DNA of 56,412 nt from assembly GCA_017557625.1 (NCBI GenBank), contig JAFYYG010000044.1:1-56412 (forward strand), read 5' to 3'. The notes below the pieces were generated by a model, which made no database searches, was not told where the DNA came from, and was given only the letters and a program-made list of their open reading frames with translations. The stretch is from Muribaculaceae bacterium. GTDB taxonomy: Bacteria; Bacteroidota; Bacteroidia; Bacteroidales; Muribaculaceae. A program made the translations under genes and the position numbers. Every line of letters begins with the position of its first letter. Positions within the stretch are counted from its first letter, which is position 1. Below are positions 42,358 to 51,247 of this stretch, one piece after another.

Positions 42358-43506
42358 ATGTATCAGTTTAAAGTTCCCGATAAGATAATGATGGGCGACA
42401 ACATCGTCGCCTCGGTAGAGAACGTTTTTAACCTCTATGGAAAGCACGCTTTGATAGTGACAGGCCCCAATGTTGCCCGCTCGACGATGATTGCGAGCTT
42501 GGAGCGCACGCTTGATAACGACCGTGTGAAATATACTGTGATTACCAACATTGAGGGAGAACCCACAGTGAGCATGGTGGAGCATGGTGTGCAGGCCTAT
42601 CGCGAGTATGAGTGCGACTTCATCATCGGTCTCGGTGGAGGCAGTCCGCTCGATGCTGCGAAGGCAATCGCGGCTATGTCAGTGCTTGAAGGGTCGATAT
42701 CCGACTATAATGGTGTTCGTATCGATGATGCCGTGCTGCCGCCAGTGATTTGTATTCCCACAACTGCCGGTTCGGGTTCGGAAGTAACAAAATATACCAT
42801 CATAACTGACGAGAACTCAGGAGTGAAAATGCTGCTTACAGGCAACTCGCTGCTGCCCAAGATGGCTATGCTCGACTACACCTTCTCCAACGGCTGCCCC
42901 AAGATGGTGACCGCTGCCACAGGCCTCGACGCTCTAACCCATGCCATCGAGGCGTTTATCTCGGTGAACGCTCAGCCATTGAGTGACGCATTGGCATTGA
43001 GTGCCATTAAGCGCATCATGCGTTATCTGCCTCAGGCTTACCGCGATGGCAGTAATTTCAATGCTCGCCGTGAGATGGCGATAGCTGCATTGCAGGCAGG
43101 AATCTGTATCAACAACAGTAGCGTGACGCTCATTCACGGAATGAGCCGCCCCATTGGCGCAAAGTTCCATGTGCCTCACGGCATGTCGAACGCCATGCTT
43201 CTTAATGTGTGCTTGAGCGACATGGAAATGGCTGCCCGCCATAACCTTGCCCGCATTGCCACCTACCTTCGCATCCAGGCGGTGGATGAGATTGATGCCA
43301 GCGAGAAATTTGTGGAAGAGGTGGAGAAACTCATCGACAAGCTCGATGTTCCCACCATGAGCAAGTATGGCATCAATCGCAACGAGTATATGGCTGCTGT
43401 CGATGACATGAGCTTTGAGGCAATCATGAGCGGCAGCCCCTCTCACGCACCACGCGAATACACAGCCGATGATATCCGCGAGATTTATATTAAAGCGTAT
43501 AAATAA
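42358..43506 (+). CDS. Iron-containing alcohol dehydrogenase
   Basis: 382 residues, the usual type III (iron-dependent) length. The nucleotide-binding N-terminal part has GGGSPLDAAKAIA and PTTAGSGSEVTKYTI. The metal-binding helical part has TGLDALTHAIEAF and HGMSRPIGAKFHVPHGMSNA, which supplies the Asp/His ligands. It oxidises or reduces a short alcohol/aldehyde with NAD(P)H in the cytoplasm; the substrate cannot be read from sequence. It has its own promoter and is followed by a microrepeat array. Confidence 0.92.
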   Translation: MYQFKVPDKIMMGDNIVASVENVFNLYGKHALIVTGPNVARSTMIASLERTLDNDRVKYTVITNIEGEPTVSMVEHGVQAYREYECDFIIGLGGGSPLDAAKAIAAMSVLEGSISDYNGVRIDDAVLPPVICIPTTAGSGSEVTKYTIITDENSGVKMLLTGNSLLPKMAMLDYTFSNGCPKMVTAATGLDALTHAIEAFISVNAQPLSDALALSAIKRIMRYLPQAYRDGSNFNARREMAIAALQAGICINNSSVTLIHGMSRPIGAKFHVPHGMSNAMLLNVCLSDMEMAARHNLARIATYLRIQAVDEIDASEKFVEEVEKLIDKLDVPTMSKYGINRNEYMAAVDDMSFEAIMSGSPSHAPREYTADDIREIYIKAYK

Positions 43507-43514
43507 TTTTATTA

Positions 43515-43551
43515 GCTCGATTATTCGATTGCTCGATTACTCGAATACTCG
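43515..43551. repeat. GCTCGATTA/CTCGAATAC microrepeat array
   Basis: Four imperfect 8-9 base units (CTCGATTA, TTCGATTG, CTCGATTA, CTCGAATA) between two genes, related to 15080-15129 and 51221-51247. Confidence 0.7.
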
Positions 43552-43574
43552 CCCCGATAGAAATAATTATAAAC

Positions 43575-44621
43575 ATGAAATTCAACAGATTATTTTTTGC
43601 CTCCTTTTTGGCAGTTGCTACTTTGGTAATGGCTAGTGCTCAAGATAATGTCTCTGGTCTTATCACTATTGCGATGAATGGCGATATCATGACAGGCTCG
43701 ATTAAGCCCGAATATGATATGCCACCAAATGATGGAAAGGACATTTTTATAGACTGCGATTCAATCATACGCAGCGCCGATGTGGCATGCGGCAACCTTG
43801 AGGGTGTTCTTGCCGACAATGGTAAAACTCGCAAGCGCCCAGGTCGCCTATCGTTCTCGTTTATGATGCCCACCAAAAGTGTGAAACTGCTAGCTGATGC
43901 TGGTTACGACTTTATGGGCATCGCAAACAATCATATTAACGACTTCTATCCTGTTGCGATTCAATCAACCATCAAGACGTTGACCGACAACGGTATAGGG
44001 GTTGCTGGAACAAAGGATTGCGAGACCAGTATCAAAGAGATAAACGGTGTGAAGTATGGTTTCTGCGCTTTTGGCCACGAGAGCTACACCTTGCGTACTC
44101 AAGACACTGAGACAGTGAAGCGTATCGTAAAGAAACTCCGCCAGGAATGCGACATCGTGATAGTGTGCTTCCATGGTGGTTCTGAGGGGTTGGATCAGCG
44201 CCACCTGCCCTACGGCACCGAATATTTCTGTGGTGCTGACCGTGGCAACCTGCGCCAGTTCGCACATCTGTGCATTGATAACGGTGCCGACATCGTCTAT
44301 GGCCACGGTCCTCATGTGCCACGCGCTATGGAACTGTATAATGGACATCTGATTGCTTATAGTTTAGGCAATTTCGCCACTCCGCGTGGCATGAAACTAC
44401 ATTACCAGACTGCTTACGCCCCGCTGCTGGTGGTTCGCCTCGACAAGGATGGCAAGTTTGTGGACGGCAAAATCCACTCGTTCATCCAGTATCGTGACAA
44501 GGGACCTCGCTCAGACGCCACCAACGCTGCGGCTAAAGACATCCGTTCGCTTACTGAAGAGGACATTAAGGACAACCATCTCAATATTGCTGATGACGGT
44601 ACAATAACGATAAAGAAATAA
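43575..44621 (+). CDS. CapA-family exported protein (first of a tandem pair)
   Basis: 348 residues with a signal peptide ending MASAQ. The fold is the metallophosphatase-like CapA/PgsA family: ITIAMNGDIMTGS, ADVACGNLEGVL, DFMGIANNHINDF, IVIVCFHGGSEG and DIVYGHGPHVPRAMELY. The last motif with SLGNFATPRG carries conserved metal-site histidines. CapA proteins are tied to poly-gamma-glutamate or capsule export, but many Bacteroidota copies lack those genes nearby, as here. It starts a tight run of genes to 48238; the next CapA gene begins 2 bases after its stop. Confidence 0.88.
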   Translation: MKFNRLFFASFLAVATLVMASAQDNVSGLITIAMNGDIMTGSIKPEYDMPPNDGKDIFIDCDSIIRSADVACGNLEGVLADNGKTRKRPGRLSFSFMMPTKSVKLLADAGYDFMGIANNHINDFYPVAIQSTIKTLTDNGIGVAGTKDCETSIKEINGVKYGFCAFGHESYTLRTQDTETVKRIVKKLRQECDIVIVCFHGGSEGLDQRHLPYGTEYFCGADRGNLRQFAHLCIDNGADIVYGHGPHVPRAMELYNGHLIAYSLGNFATPRGMKLHYQTAYAPLLVVRLDKDGKFVDGKIHSFIQYRDKGPRSDATNAAAKDIRSLTEEDIKDNHLNIADDGTITIKK

Positions 44622-44623
44622 TT

Positions 44624-45727
44624 ATGAAAATTTTTAATTCACTGATACTTGTTGCTGTCTTAGCACTTGCAAGTTGCAGCAATGGTGCTACTGATCAACA
44701 GTCGCCTTCTCAGTCGGCCAACGATTCGACGACACAAACTGTAAGTGCCAGACCGCGCATTTCGGGAACCGTGACAATAGCGATGAACGGCGACATGATG
44801 CTTGGCTCGCTCAAACCCAACCGCATCTTGCCCGACAACGACGGTAAAGACCTGCTGCGCGATAGTTATGAGATAACGCGCAGCGCCGATGTAGCATGTG
44901 GCAACCTTGAGGGCGTGATGGCCGATGAGGGCAATACCCGCAAAGCTCCTGGGCCGCTCTCGTTCTCGTTTATGATGCCCACGAAATATGTGAATCTGCT
45001 CGTTGATGCCGGCTATGATTTCATGGGCATTGCCAACAACCACATCTATGACTTTTGGGATGCTGGCATTCAATCGACTATCAAGACATTGCGTGATGCT
45101 GGAATTGGCGTGGCAGGCACCAAAGATTGCGAGACGAGTATAAAAGAAATTAACGGCGTGAAGTATGGCTTCTGTGCTTTTGGCCATGAGGACTATTCGC
45201 TCAAGACGCAGGACACGGCAACCGTGCGACGTGTCATCACTGGCCTGAGACCTCAGTGCGATATACTGATAGTGTGCTTCCATGGTGGTGCCGAGGGCAC
45301 AAACTGCCGCCATGTGCCGTTTGGCAAAGAGTATTTTCATAATATGGACCGTGGCGACGTGCGACAATTTGCCCACATGTCTATTGACTGCGGTGCCGAC
45401 ATAGTGTATGGTCACGGACCTCATGTGCCACGCGGCATGGAGCTGTATAACGACCACCTGATTGCCTATAGTTTAGGAAACTTCTGCACTCTGGGAATGA
45501 GCACTGCAGGTCAAACCGGCTATGCGCCCTTGCTTGTCGCCAAGATTGATGGCGATGGCAAGTTTGTGGAAGGCAAGATACATTCCTTCATTCAAGGACA
45601 TCGCACTGGCCCGCGCCGTGATGCCAATAACTTAGTGCCAAAGGATATTAGGTCGCTGACTATAGAAGATTTCAAAGACAACAAACTTGATATCGCCGAT
45701 GACGGTACAATAACTCCTAAGAAATAA
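44624..45727 (+). CDS. CapA-family lipoprotein (second of a tandem pair)
   Basis: 367 residues, clearly a duplicate of the preceding gene through most of its length (ADVACGNLEGVM, DFMGIANNHIYDF, AGTKDCETSIKEINGVKYGF is shared by both). It differs at the front: a lipoprotein signal with lipobox LALASC and a Ser/Thr/Gln-rich spacer of about 30 residues, so it is membrane-anchored while the first copy is soluble. Metal-site motifs HGPHVPRGMELY and AYSLGNF are intact. Its TAA overlaps the next gene's ATG by one base. Confidence 0.88.
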   Translation: MKIFNSLILVAVLALASCSNGATDQQSPSQSANDSTTQTVSARPRISGTVTIAMNGDMMLGSLKPNRILPDNDGKDLLRDSYEITRSADVACGNLEGVMADEGNTRKAPGPLSFSFMMPTKYVNLLVDAGYDFMGIANNHIYDFWDAGIQSTIKTLRDAGIGVAGTKDCETSIKEINGVKYGFCAFGHEDYSLKTQDTATVRRVITGLRPQCDILIVCFHGGAEGTNCRHVPFGKEYFHNMDRGDVRQFAHMSIDCGADIVYGHGPHVPRGMELYNDHLIAYSLGNFCTLGMSTAGQTGYAPLLVAKIDGDGKFVEGKIHSFIQGHRTGPRRDANNLVPKDIRSLTIEDFKDNKLDIADDGTITPKK

Positions 45728-46359
45728 TGAAGAAAAGTATATTAATAGCGGCTGTGATGGCTATGGCGGCATTTAACGCTGTGGCTTATGATGGAGTTAG
45801 CAAATTTTTTGTGGAGGAAAATGGAGACTTATTCAACTCCATCACTATGTCTACACGATATGAGCTTATCAACAATTATGGCCGCTCTGACAAGACCGAA
45901 ATTCTTAACGACCTGCGCACCGAGGAGACAAAAATTATTGTCCTTGAAGACGAATACATGAAGATTGCCACCTCGTCGGCGCAAACCATAGAGCTGAAGC
46001 TGCTTCACAAGTCAAAACGCGATACTTTGATTGCTGTAATTGAGACCGTCGCCACACCCTATAAGGACAGCCGTCTCACGTTCTATGATACCAAGTGGCA
46101 AAAACTTGATGCATCGCAGTTCATAAAGATGCCCACAATAGATGATTTCATCTTGCCCTCAATGCCAAAAGACATGCGAAACGACTTGATAAACAGTTTG
46201 ATGATGACAATGATAGAACTGCGTTTTGATGGCGAGACTTTAGTTGCAGAATGCAATCTCAACAACTTCTTCATGGGCGACGACTTCAAGACTTTCCAGC
46301 CTTACCTCTCAAAGATGATAGTTTACACTATCAATAAAAATAAGTTCAAGAAGAAATAA
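45727..46359 (+). CDS. DUF3256 family exported protein
   Basis: 210 residues with a signal peptide ending NAVAY. The pattern of SKFFVEENGDLF, ELINNYG, YMKIATSSAQTIELKLL, VETVATPYKDSRLTFYDTKW and MPTIDDFIL fits DUF3256, a Bacteroidales-specific periplasmic family that I recall lying next to xseA. Its function is unknown. It starts on the stop codon of the CapA lipoprotein and ends 6 bases before xseA, so it is in the middle of an operon. Confidence 0.8.
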   Translation: MKKSILIAAVMAMAAFNAVAYDGVSKFFVEENGDLFNSITMSTRYELINNYGRSDKTEILNDLRTEETKIIVLEDEYMKIATSSAQTIELKLLHKSKRDTLIAVIETVATPYKDSRLTFYDTKWQKLDASQFIKMPTIDDFILPSMPKDMRNDLINSLMMTMIELRFDGETLVAECNLNNFFMGDDFKTFQPYLSKMIVYTINKNKFKKK

Positions 46360-46365
46360 TGCGAG

Positions 46366-47661
46366 ATGCCACAGTCTTTAACCCTACTCGAATATAACCA
46401 GCGCATCAAGAATTTGATGTGTGACCCTGATGTGCAGAATTGCTGGGTGACTGCCGAAACCAGCGACCTGCGAGTGAGTCGCGGGCACTGCTACCTTGAG
46501 TTGATACAGAAGAACGAGCAGGGCGCTACAGTGGCAAGGTTGGGGGCAGTGATTTGGGCAAACACCTTCGCTCAGCTTGATTTGCGTTTTCTCCAAGTCA
46601 CAGGCAATCATATTGCCTCAGCCATGAAAGTTTTGGTGAGAGTCAATGCCACCTTCCACGAGCAGTATGGCTTGAAGGCTGTCATCAATGACATCAATCC
46701 TGAGTTCACATTGGGCGATATGGAGCGCATGAGGAAGGAAATCATTGCTCGACTCACAAAAGAAGGCATTATAGACATGAACAAGCAGCTGTCATGGCCG
46801 CTTGTGCCACAGCGCATTGCCATCATCTCGGCAAGAGGAGCAGCGGGCTATGGCGACTTCTTGAATCAGCTGCATAACAATGCCTACGGGTTGAAGTTCT
46901 ACACCAGCCTCTTTGAGTCGGTGATGCAGGGCGTGAACACCGTGCCGAGTGTAATTGCCGCCCTTGACCGTATCGCCGCAGTGGAGGATATGTTCGACTG
47001 CGTCGTGATAATTCGTGGCGGTGGCTCGACAAGCGATCTCAACTCATTTGACAACTACGACTTAGGTGCTAATATTGCCCAGTTCCCGTTGCCTATCATC
47101 ACTGGCATAGGCCATGACCGTGACGTGACGATTCCCGACATGGTGTCGAAACTTCACGTCAAGACTCCAACTGCCGCTGCCGAGTTCTTGGTGCAGTGCG
47201 GACTGGCACAGCTTAACCGCCTCAACGAGATGGCAACGTCGGTGGTAAACTCCTCCCACGAAGCCATTGCCCACGCCCGCGAACAGCTGTCTTATTATGG
47301 TAGCTTTATTCCCCTTGCGGCACATAAACTGGTTGATAACAGCAAACTCAGGCTCAATGGCTATGCGCAGTCGATACCCTTAGTGGTTAAAGGGCGCATC
47401 GACAACCAGCGACTGTTGCTTCAGCGCTATGTAGATGTCGTCAAGGCCAGCGTGGCGAACTCTTTTGAGCGACAACGCATGTGGCTTAACGCATTGAGCG
47501 ACAAGGTGAACTTGCTCTCTCCACAAAACACCCTTAACCGCGGTTACTCGCTCACGACTTGCGACGGCCATGTGGTAACCAGTGTAAATGCTCTGAAACA
47601 AGGCGCGCACATTGTTACCACACTGAAAGACGGTAGTGTGAAGAGTGTTATCGAGAAATAA
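46366..47661 (+). CDS. xseA: Exodeoxyribonuclease VII large subunit
   Basis: 431 residues. An N-terminal OB-fold (about 5-105: LTLLEYNQRIKNLM, VTAETSDLRVSRGHCYLEL) is followed by the catalytic domain with RIAIISARGAAGYGDFLNQL, IIRGGGSTSDLNSFDNYDL and ITGIGHDRDVTIPDMV, then a coiled-coil stretch and a final domain with LNRGYSL. With XseB it degrades single-stranded DNA into oligonucleotides during repair. XseB follows 15 bases downstream. Confidence 0.94.
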   Translation: MPQSLTLLEYNQRIKNLMCDPDVQNCWVTAETSDLRVSRGHCYLELIQKNEQGATVARLGAVIWANTFAQLDLRFLQVTGNHIASAMKVLVRVNATFHEQYGLKAVINDINPEFTLGDMERMRKEIIARLTKEGIIDMNKQLSWPLVPQRIAIISARGAAGYGDFLNQLHNNAYGLKFYTSLFESVMQGVNTVPSVIAALDRIAAVEDMFDCVVIIRGGGSTSDLNSFDNYDLGANIAQFPLPIITGIGHDRDVTIPDMVSKLHVKTPTAAAEFLVQCGLAQLNRLNEMATSVVNSSHEAIAHAREQLSYYGSFIPLAAHKLVDNSKLRLNGYAQSIPLVVKGRIDNQRLLLQRYVDVVKASVANSFERQRMWLNALSDKVNLLSPQNTLNRGYSLTTCDGHVVTSVNALKQGAHIVTTLKDGSVKSVIEK

Positions 47662-47676
47662 TTAAAAAACAATGAT

Positions 47677-47901
47677 ATGGAAAACCAGGAAATTGAAAAA
47701 ATGACCTACACTCAGGCTGTCAACGAGCTTGAGGAGATAGTGAAAAAGATGCAGAGTCCTGAGTGCAGCATCGACAACCTGAGTCAATACACCGCTCGGT
47801 CGCTGCAACTGCTCAAAGTGTGCAAAGCAAAACTCACCGCCACCGACGAGGAACTAAAAAAAGTCCTCGACGAGATGAGCGACGATAAAACAAATGCATA
47901 A
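47677..47901 (+). CDS. xseB: Exodeoxyribonuclease VII small subunit
   Basis: 74 residues, the normal size, with the family motif TYTQAVNELEEIVKKMQSPE, then SIDNLSQYTARSLQLLKVCKAKL. It forms helices that wrap the coiled coil of XseA and is needed for activity. It directly follows xseA. Confidence 0.93.
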   Translation: MENQEIEKMTYTQAVNELEEIVKKMQSPECSIDNLSQYTARSLQLLKVCKAKLTATDEELKKVLDEMSDDKTNA

Positions 47902-47980
47902 AGCATAATGCGCAATGCAGTTGTAGAAAAGTTGGTAATTATAGAGAATCTATCCTCAAATAATAAATACTCCAAATATT

Positions 47981-48238
47981 ATGGAAAAAGATGATGATAT
48001 AGTTGTTTTCGCCAAGTACGATAGCCCTGTAGATGCCAATATCGTGAAAGGTGTGTTGGAAAGCAATGGCGTGATTGCCGGTGTGATGGGTGACTCCACA
48101 GCTAACGCTCTCATGCAGGGTTTTCCTCAAGGCACAATACGAGTTGTGGTTTTCCGCAAAGACCTACAAAGGGCTTTGGAGATAATGGACTCAAAACCCT
48201 TTGAGAATCCTGACATGGAAGCTGATATGGAAGAATGA
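47981..48238 (+). CDS. DUF2007 domain protein
   Basis: 85 residues. VVFAKYDSPVDANIVKGVLESNGV and TIRVVVFRKDLQRALEIM form the small alpha-beta (GlnB-like) DUF2007 fold, a putative signalling or ligand-binding domain of unknown partner. The C-terminus is acidic. It lies 79 bases after xseB in the same direction and converges on mltG. Confidence 0.75.
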   Translation: MEKDDDIVVFAKYDSPVDANIVKGVLESNGVIAGVMGDSTANALMQGFPQGTIRVVVFRKDLQRALEIMDSKPFENPDMEADMEE

Positions 48239-48263
48239 AGTCTGTCAGTGAAAAAGAGATATT

Positions 48264-49382
48264 CTACTTAATATTCTTTTTCTGTTTATACTCTCTAAGG
48301 GCTTTATGATACTTGGCGGCGTTGGCTTCGTGCTGTGCGTAGGTTTCAGCAAAATTGTGATAGCCTGATAAATCATCCTTGGCGCACATATATATGTAGT
48401 TGTGCTCAGGGGCGTTGAGAACTGCGTCGATTGTTGACTTCTCGGGCATGCAGATGGGGCCAGGAGGTAATCCTTCCACATAATAGGTGTTCCACGGAGA
48501 TTTGACGGCTAACTGATCGTAGGTGATTTGAATTAAATCAAATTTTTGGAGTGCAAACTTCACCGTTGGGTCGGCTTGCAGTTTCATATTCTGTTTCAAT
48601 CTGTTCATATATAGTCGTGCCACCATTCCTTTCTCGTCATTCTTCATGATTTCACCCTCCACGATGGCGGCCAGCGCCACCACCTCGTTAGGCGTTAGAC
48701 CTAACTTTTCGGCTTTGGACTTTCGTTCGCTATTCCAGAAGTTGTCGCTGTTTCTCTTCATGTGCTTGATGAGCTTGGCAGGTTCCACGTCCCATAGGAA
48801 CTGATAAGTGTCGGCGAGGAATAATCCCGTGATGTTGTCGGTAGTCATCCCCACGCTTTGGCATATCTCAGCATTGTTTAACGCGGCAAGAAATTCCTCT
48901 TTAGGCCTCATGAGCGTCTTTGACAGGCGTGCGGCGAGGTCTTCTTTTGTGCGCAGGTTGTTGATGGTGACTTTCACCTCATTGGCTGCTCCACTTCTTA
49001 GATGCCTGGCAACGCTATAGGCACTCTCGTCATTCTTGATTATGAATGCACCTTGCCGCTTGCTCAAGTCGGTACCTGTGTATTTCAGCAGCTTCACCAC
49101 ATTGTCGGCAAACTCCTTATCTGTAGCTTTAGCGAGAGAATCTCTAACATCCTCAAGAGTTGATCCCTGCCTTATGAAAATCATAGCATCTTTGTTGTCT
49201 TTATCTTTGCTATGATACTTTGATGTGGCAGTAGGCACAATGACTATCGCTGCCACTGCCGCAAGGACAACAAGTGCTGCCGCAACACCAACTAACCATT
49301 TGACCCAAGTTGGTCTTTTGCTTGATTTTCTGTTTGACGTTCTTGCTCTCGACGATGCTGTTTTTTTCTTGATTTCGGCCAT
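48264..49382 (-). CDS. mltG: Endolytic murein transglycosylase MltG
   Basis: About 372 residues from ATG 49382 (MAEIKKK); an upstream in-frame start adds 15 residues that overlap the promoter area. A basic cytoplasmic leader and one membrane helix (about 30-52, VGVAAALVVLAAVAAIVIV) precede a LysM-like region (FIRQGSTLEDVRDSLA) and the YceG catalytic domain: ALAAIVEGEI with the catalytic Glu, ARLYMNRLKQNMKLQADPTV, and SPWNTYYVEGLPPGPI. It cuts nascent glycan strands at the inner membrane and so ends peptidoglycan polymerisation. Confidence 0.93.
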   Translation of the reverse strand: MAEIKKKTASSRARTSNRKSSKRPTWVKWLVGVAAALVVLAAVAAIVIVPTATSKYHSKDKDNKDAMIFIRQGSTLEDVRDSLAKATDKEFADNVVKLLKYTGTDLSKRQGAFIIKNDESAYSVARHLRSGAANEVKVTINNLRTKEDLAARLSKTLMRPKEEFLAALNNAEICQSVGMTTDNITGLFLADTYQFLWDVEPAKLIKHMKRNSDNFWNSERKSKAEKLGLTPNEVVALAAIVEGEIMKNDEKGMVARLYMNRLKQNMKLQADPTVKFALQKFDLIQITYDQLAVKSPWNTYYVEGLPPGPICMPEKSTIDAVLNAPEHNYIYMCAKDDLSGYHNFAETYAQHEANAAKYHKALREYKQKKNIK

Positions 49383-49424
49383 TATTTTGATTGTGTAAAA
49401 ATCTATTGTTATTATAAAGCGGTG

Positions 49425-49432
49425 CAAAGGTA
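49425..49432 (-). promoter_or_regulatory. -7 element of mltG
   Basis: TACCTTTG then C on the minus strand, 43 bases before ATG 49382. It overlaps the 49427 alternative start, supporting the shorter protein. Confidence 0.55.
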
Positions 49433-49504
49433 GTAAAAAGTTGTCAGATATCAGTTATTAGTTGTCAGATTTTGTTCTCCGCTCGAAAAAGATGTAAGCA
49501 AAAT

Positions 49505-49534
49505 AAGCGTGACCTTGTCATAAAGGCCACGCTT
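49505..49534 (-). terminator. Terminator of the PAS-domain gene
   Basis: AAGCGTGACCTT and AAGGCCACGCTT pair (one mismatch) around a 6-base loop. On the minus strand ATTTTGCTT follows. Confidence 0.7.
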
Positions 49535-49614
49535 AATATAATTGTGTAATAGATTGTTATTTAACAATTTTGGTGGTTGAGGTGGGGTTACTTTGCTGGT
49601 CACCATATTGCTTT

Positions 49615-49956
49615 CTATCCCTTGTCTCTGTCGTAATGCGGCATGTCGTTGGGGATGACCATTGATATTTCCACCATGCCGGCGACTTTTCCGTTGACGC
49701 GCCAGGGCGATTGGTAAATCATCTTGCGCTGGCCGTTCTTGGTGATGGTGTAGGCGTTGATGGTGTCGCTCTCCATCATATGGCGTATCATCGCCTGCGA
49801 ACGCTCCTTGTGGCAGGGAAACAGGTTTTGCCCTACCATTGACTTGCCGTCTTTGTTGAATGTCTCTCGTGATTTCTCGTTCATGTAAATCACTTTCCCT
49901 TCGGTGTCGCACACCGTCACTGCACAATGCAGTCCTTCTGCCCAATCTATGTTCAT
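49615..49956 (-). CDS. Single-domain PAS protein
   Basis: About 113 residues from ATG 49956; a longer reading starts at a TTG within hairpin sequence and is less likely. The protein is a bare PAS domain: HCAVTVCDTEGKVIYMNEKSRETF, GQNLFPCHKERSQAMIRHMM, AYTITKNGQRKMIYQSPWRVNGKVAGMVEI. Such stand-alone PAS proteins may bind a ligand or heme and signal through a partner, but no kinase or regulator is fused or adjacent. The NLFPCHKE cysteine and histidine are possible ligand positions (inference). Confidence 0.8.
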   Translation of the reverse strand: MNIDWAEGLHCAVTVCDTEGKVIYMNEKSRETFNKDGKSMVGQNLFPCHKERSQAMIRHMMESDTINAYTITKNGQRKMIYQSPWRVNGKVAGMVEISMVIPNDMPHYDRDKG

Positions 49957-49984
49957 AGTTGTCACACAGTGTCGCTTCGCTTCA

Positions 49985-50019
49985 CAATGTGTTTCGCACA
50001 TTGCCAAGTCTACGACTTG
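49985..50019. repeat. Pair of small hairpins in the PAS gene leader
   Basis: CAATGTG (49985-49991) pairs with CACATTG (49997-50003) around TTTCG, and CAAGT with ACTTG (50005-50019) around CTACG. They lie 30-60 bases upstream of the PAS start. Confidence 0.5.
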
Positions 50020-50075
50020 TTAGTTAGTTTGTTGGTTGTTTTTTTGTCAAGTTGTAGTGAATACTTTTGTCTTGT

Positions 50076-51047
50076 TTACTTGTTAGCTTGTTTGCTTGAA
50101 TTAATCAGTGCCTTGAAGTAGTTAACACCCTCGTATAGTTGCATGAATGTGCCTGCGGTAGGGGAGTTGTTGAGGTGCTGGCACACAGCCTCTTCGGGGT
50201 GAAACTGCACACCTAAGGCAAAGGTCTTGTCGTTGCGCTCGATGGCCTCGATGATGTCGGTACCTTGAGTGGGTGTTATTCCGGTGACCTTGAGTTCGGT
50301 GCCTTCCACACTGCCCACCACTTGATGGTGCCACGACGGCGCATTCTTGATTTCGTCGCTCAGCGCTATGCTGTAGAGCAGCGACGAGCGGTCGGTGACC
50401 TGCACGTCGTGAGGCGTGTAGTGGCGTTTGCCGTTCTCGTCGCGCACGGATCGGTGCAGGTTGTTATAATCAACACCTTGCACCGAGTAATATGTGCCAA
50501 GGTCTTGAATTAACGTTGCCCCCGACACCACACCAAGCATCTGCATACCTCGGCACAGGCACAGCACGGGGATGTCGTGGTCGAGGCAGTAGGACATGGT
50601 GAGATACTCCGACACATCGCGCGTGGCGTTGCACACGTCGCCAGCAATGCCATGCCACGGCTGCGGCTCGCGGAATAGGGTAGAGCTGATGTCCTCGCCG
50701 CCGAGGAACACCACAGCGTCGATGCCCTTCATCAGCGAGTCGATGGTGGTGCCATGATAGGTGTTGCGCTTCACCTGGTCGGCATACTGCTGAAGCAGCA
50801 CACCATCGCTGTCGAGATATTTACTTTGAAGCTCAGTGCTGTCATAGTCAAAGCCGGCAGGACGCATTTGTGGCAAGATGACCGCCTCGCCATCAGCGAG
50901 CTCTATGGACCACGCCACTCGCTCGTAGGCTTTCTCATCAGGCTGCCACGCCATGCCCACGCGCACCACGTCCTGGGCACTGGTTACACCGCCCAGGCAC
51001 AGCCACACCATCACTAGCAGCGAGATTTTATAGATGATATTTCGCAT
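50076..51047 (-). CDS. Exported class I glutamine amidotransferase-like protein (peptidase C26 / PuuD-like)
   Basis: 323 residues with a signal peptide (LLVMVWLCLGGVTSAQ). The mature part has the class I amidotransferase triad: nucleophile in VLCLCRGMQMLGV, and His/Glu in GVQFHPEEA. AVVFLGGEDISSTLF matches the GG-D substrate loop of gamma-glutamyl-GABA hydrolases. An exported member suggests it cleaves gamma-glutamyl bonds outside the cytoplasm, in diet or wall peptides (inference). The last residues (SSKQANK) are encoded by a TTAACAAG-type microrepeat, so the natural end may have been replaced. Confidence 0.88.
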   Translation of the reverse strand: MRNIIYKISLLVMVWLCLGGVTSAQDVVRVGMAWQPDEKAYERVAWSIELADGEAVILPQMRPAGFDYDSTELQSKYLDSDGVLLQQYADQVKRNTYHGTTIDSLMKGIDAVVFLGGEDISSTLFREPQPWHGIAGDVCNATRDVSEYLTMSYCLDHDIPVLCLCRGMQMLGVVSGATLIQDLGTYYSVQGVDYNNLHRSVRDENGKRHYTPHDVQVTDRSSLLYSIALSDEIKNAPSWHHQVVGSVEGTELKVTGITPTQGTDIIEAIERNDKTFALGVQFHPEEAVCQHLNNSPTAGTFMQLYEGVNYFKALINSSKQANK

Positions 51048-51075
51048 TTTAAACTAGCAAACGATTAATCCACTG

Positions 51076-51106
51076 CAAAGATATATTATAGATATTTCTC
51101 AGCAAA
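51076..51106 (-). promoter_or_regulatory. -33/-7 promoter of the amidotransferase gene
   Basis: On the minus strand TTTG (51103-51106), 19 bases, TATCTTTG (51076-51083). Confidence 0.65.
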
Positions 51107-51198
51107 ATATTTTCAATGTAGTTTTGTGATTTTCTGCACCCACTGCCAAGTGGATAACAAATATTTTATATTAGCACACTATATTTAAAAAAATTGTG

Positions 51199-51206
51199 TA
51201 TTTTTG
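51199..51206 (+). promoter_or_regulatory. -7 element of the PKD-protein gene
   Basis: TATTTTTG then C; it implies a leader of about 170 bases carrying the TCGA microrepeat. Confidence 0.45.
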
Positions 51207-51220
51207 CATTGTAAAATATC

Positions 51221-51247
51221 GTAAACTCGAAAACTCGAATGCTCGAG
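51221..51247. repeat. ACTCGAAA/ACTCGAAT microrepeat
   Basis: Three 9-base units (AAACTCGAA, AACTCGAAT, GCTCGAG) in the leader of the PKD-protein gene, of the same type as at 15080 and 43515. Confidence 0.65.

Noticed and set aside
43575-45727. Poly-gamma-glutamate capsule operon
   Set aside because: CapA-type genes are present but no capB/capC/pgs synthase genes flank them, so the capsule role is not supported.
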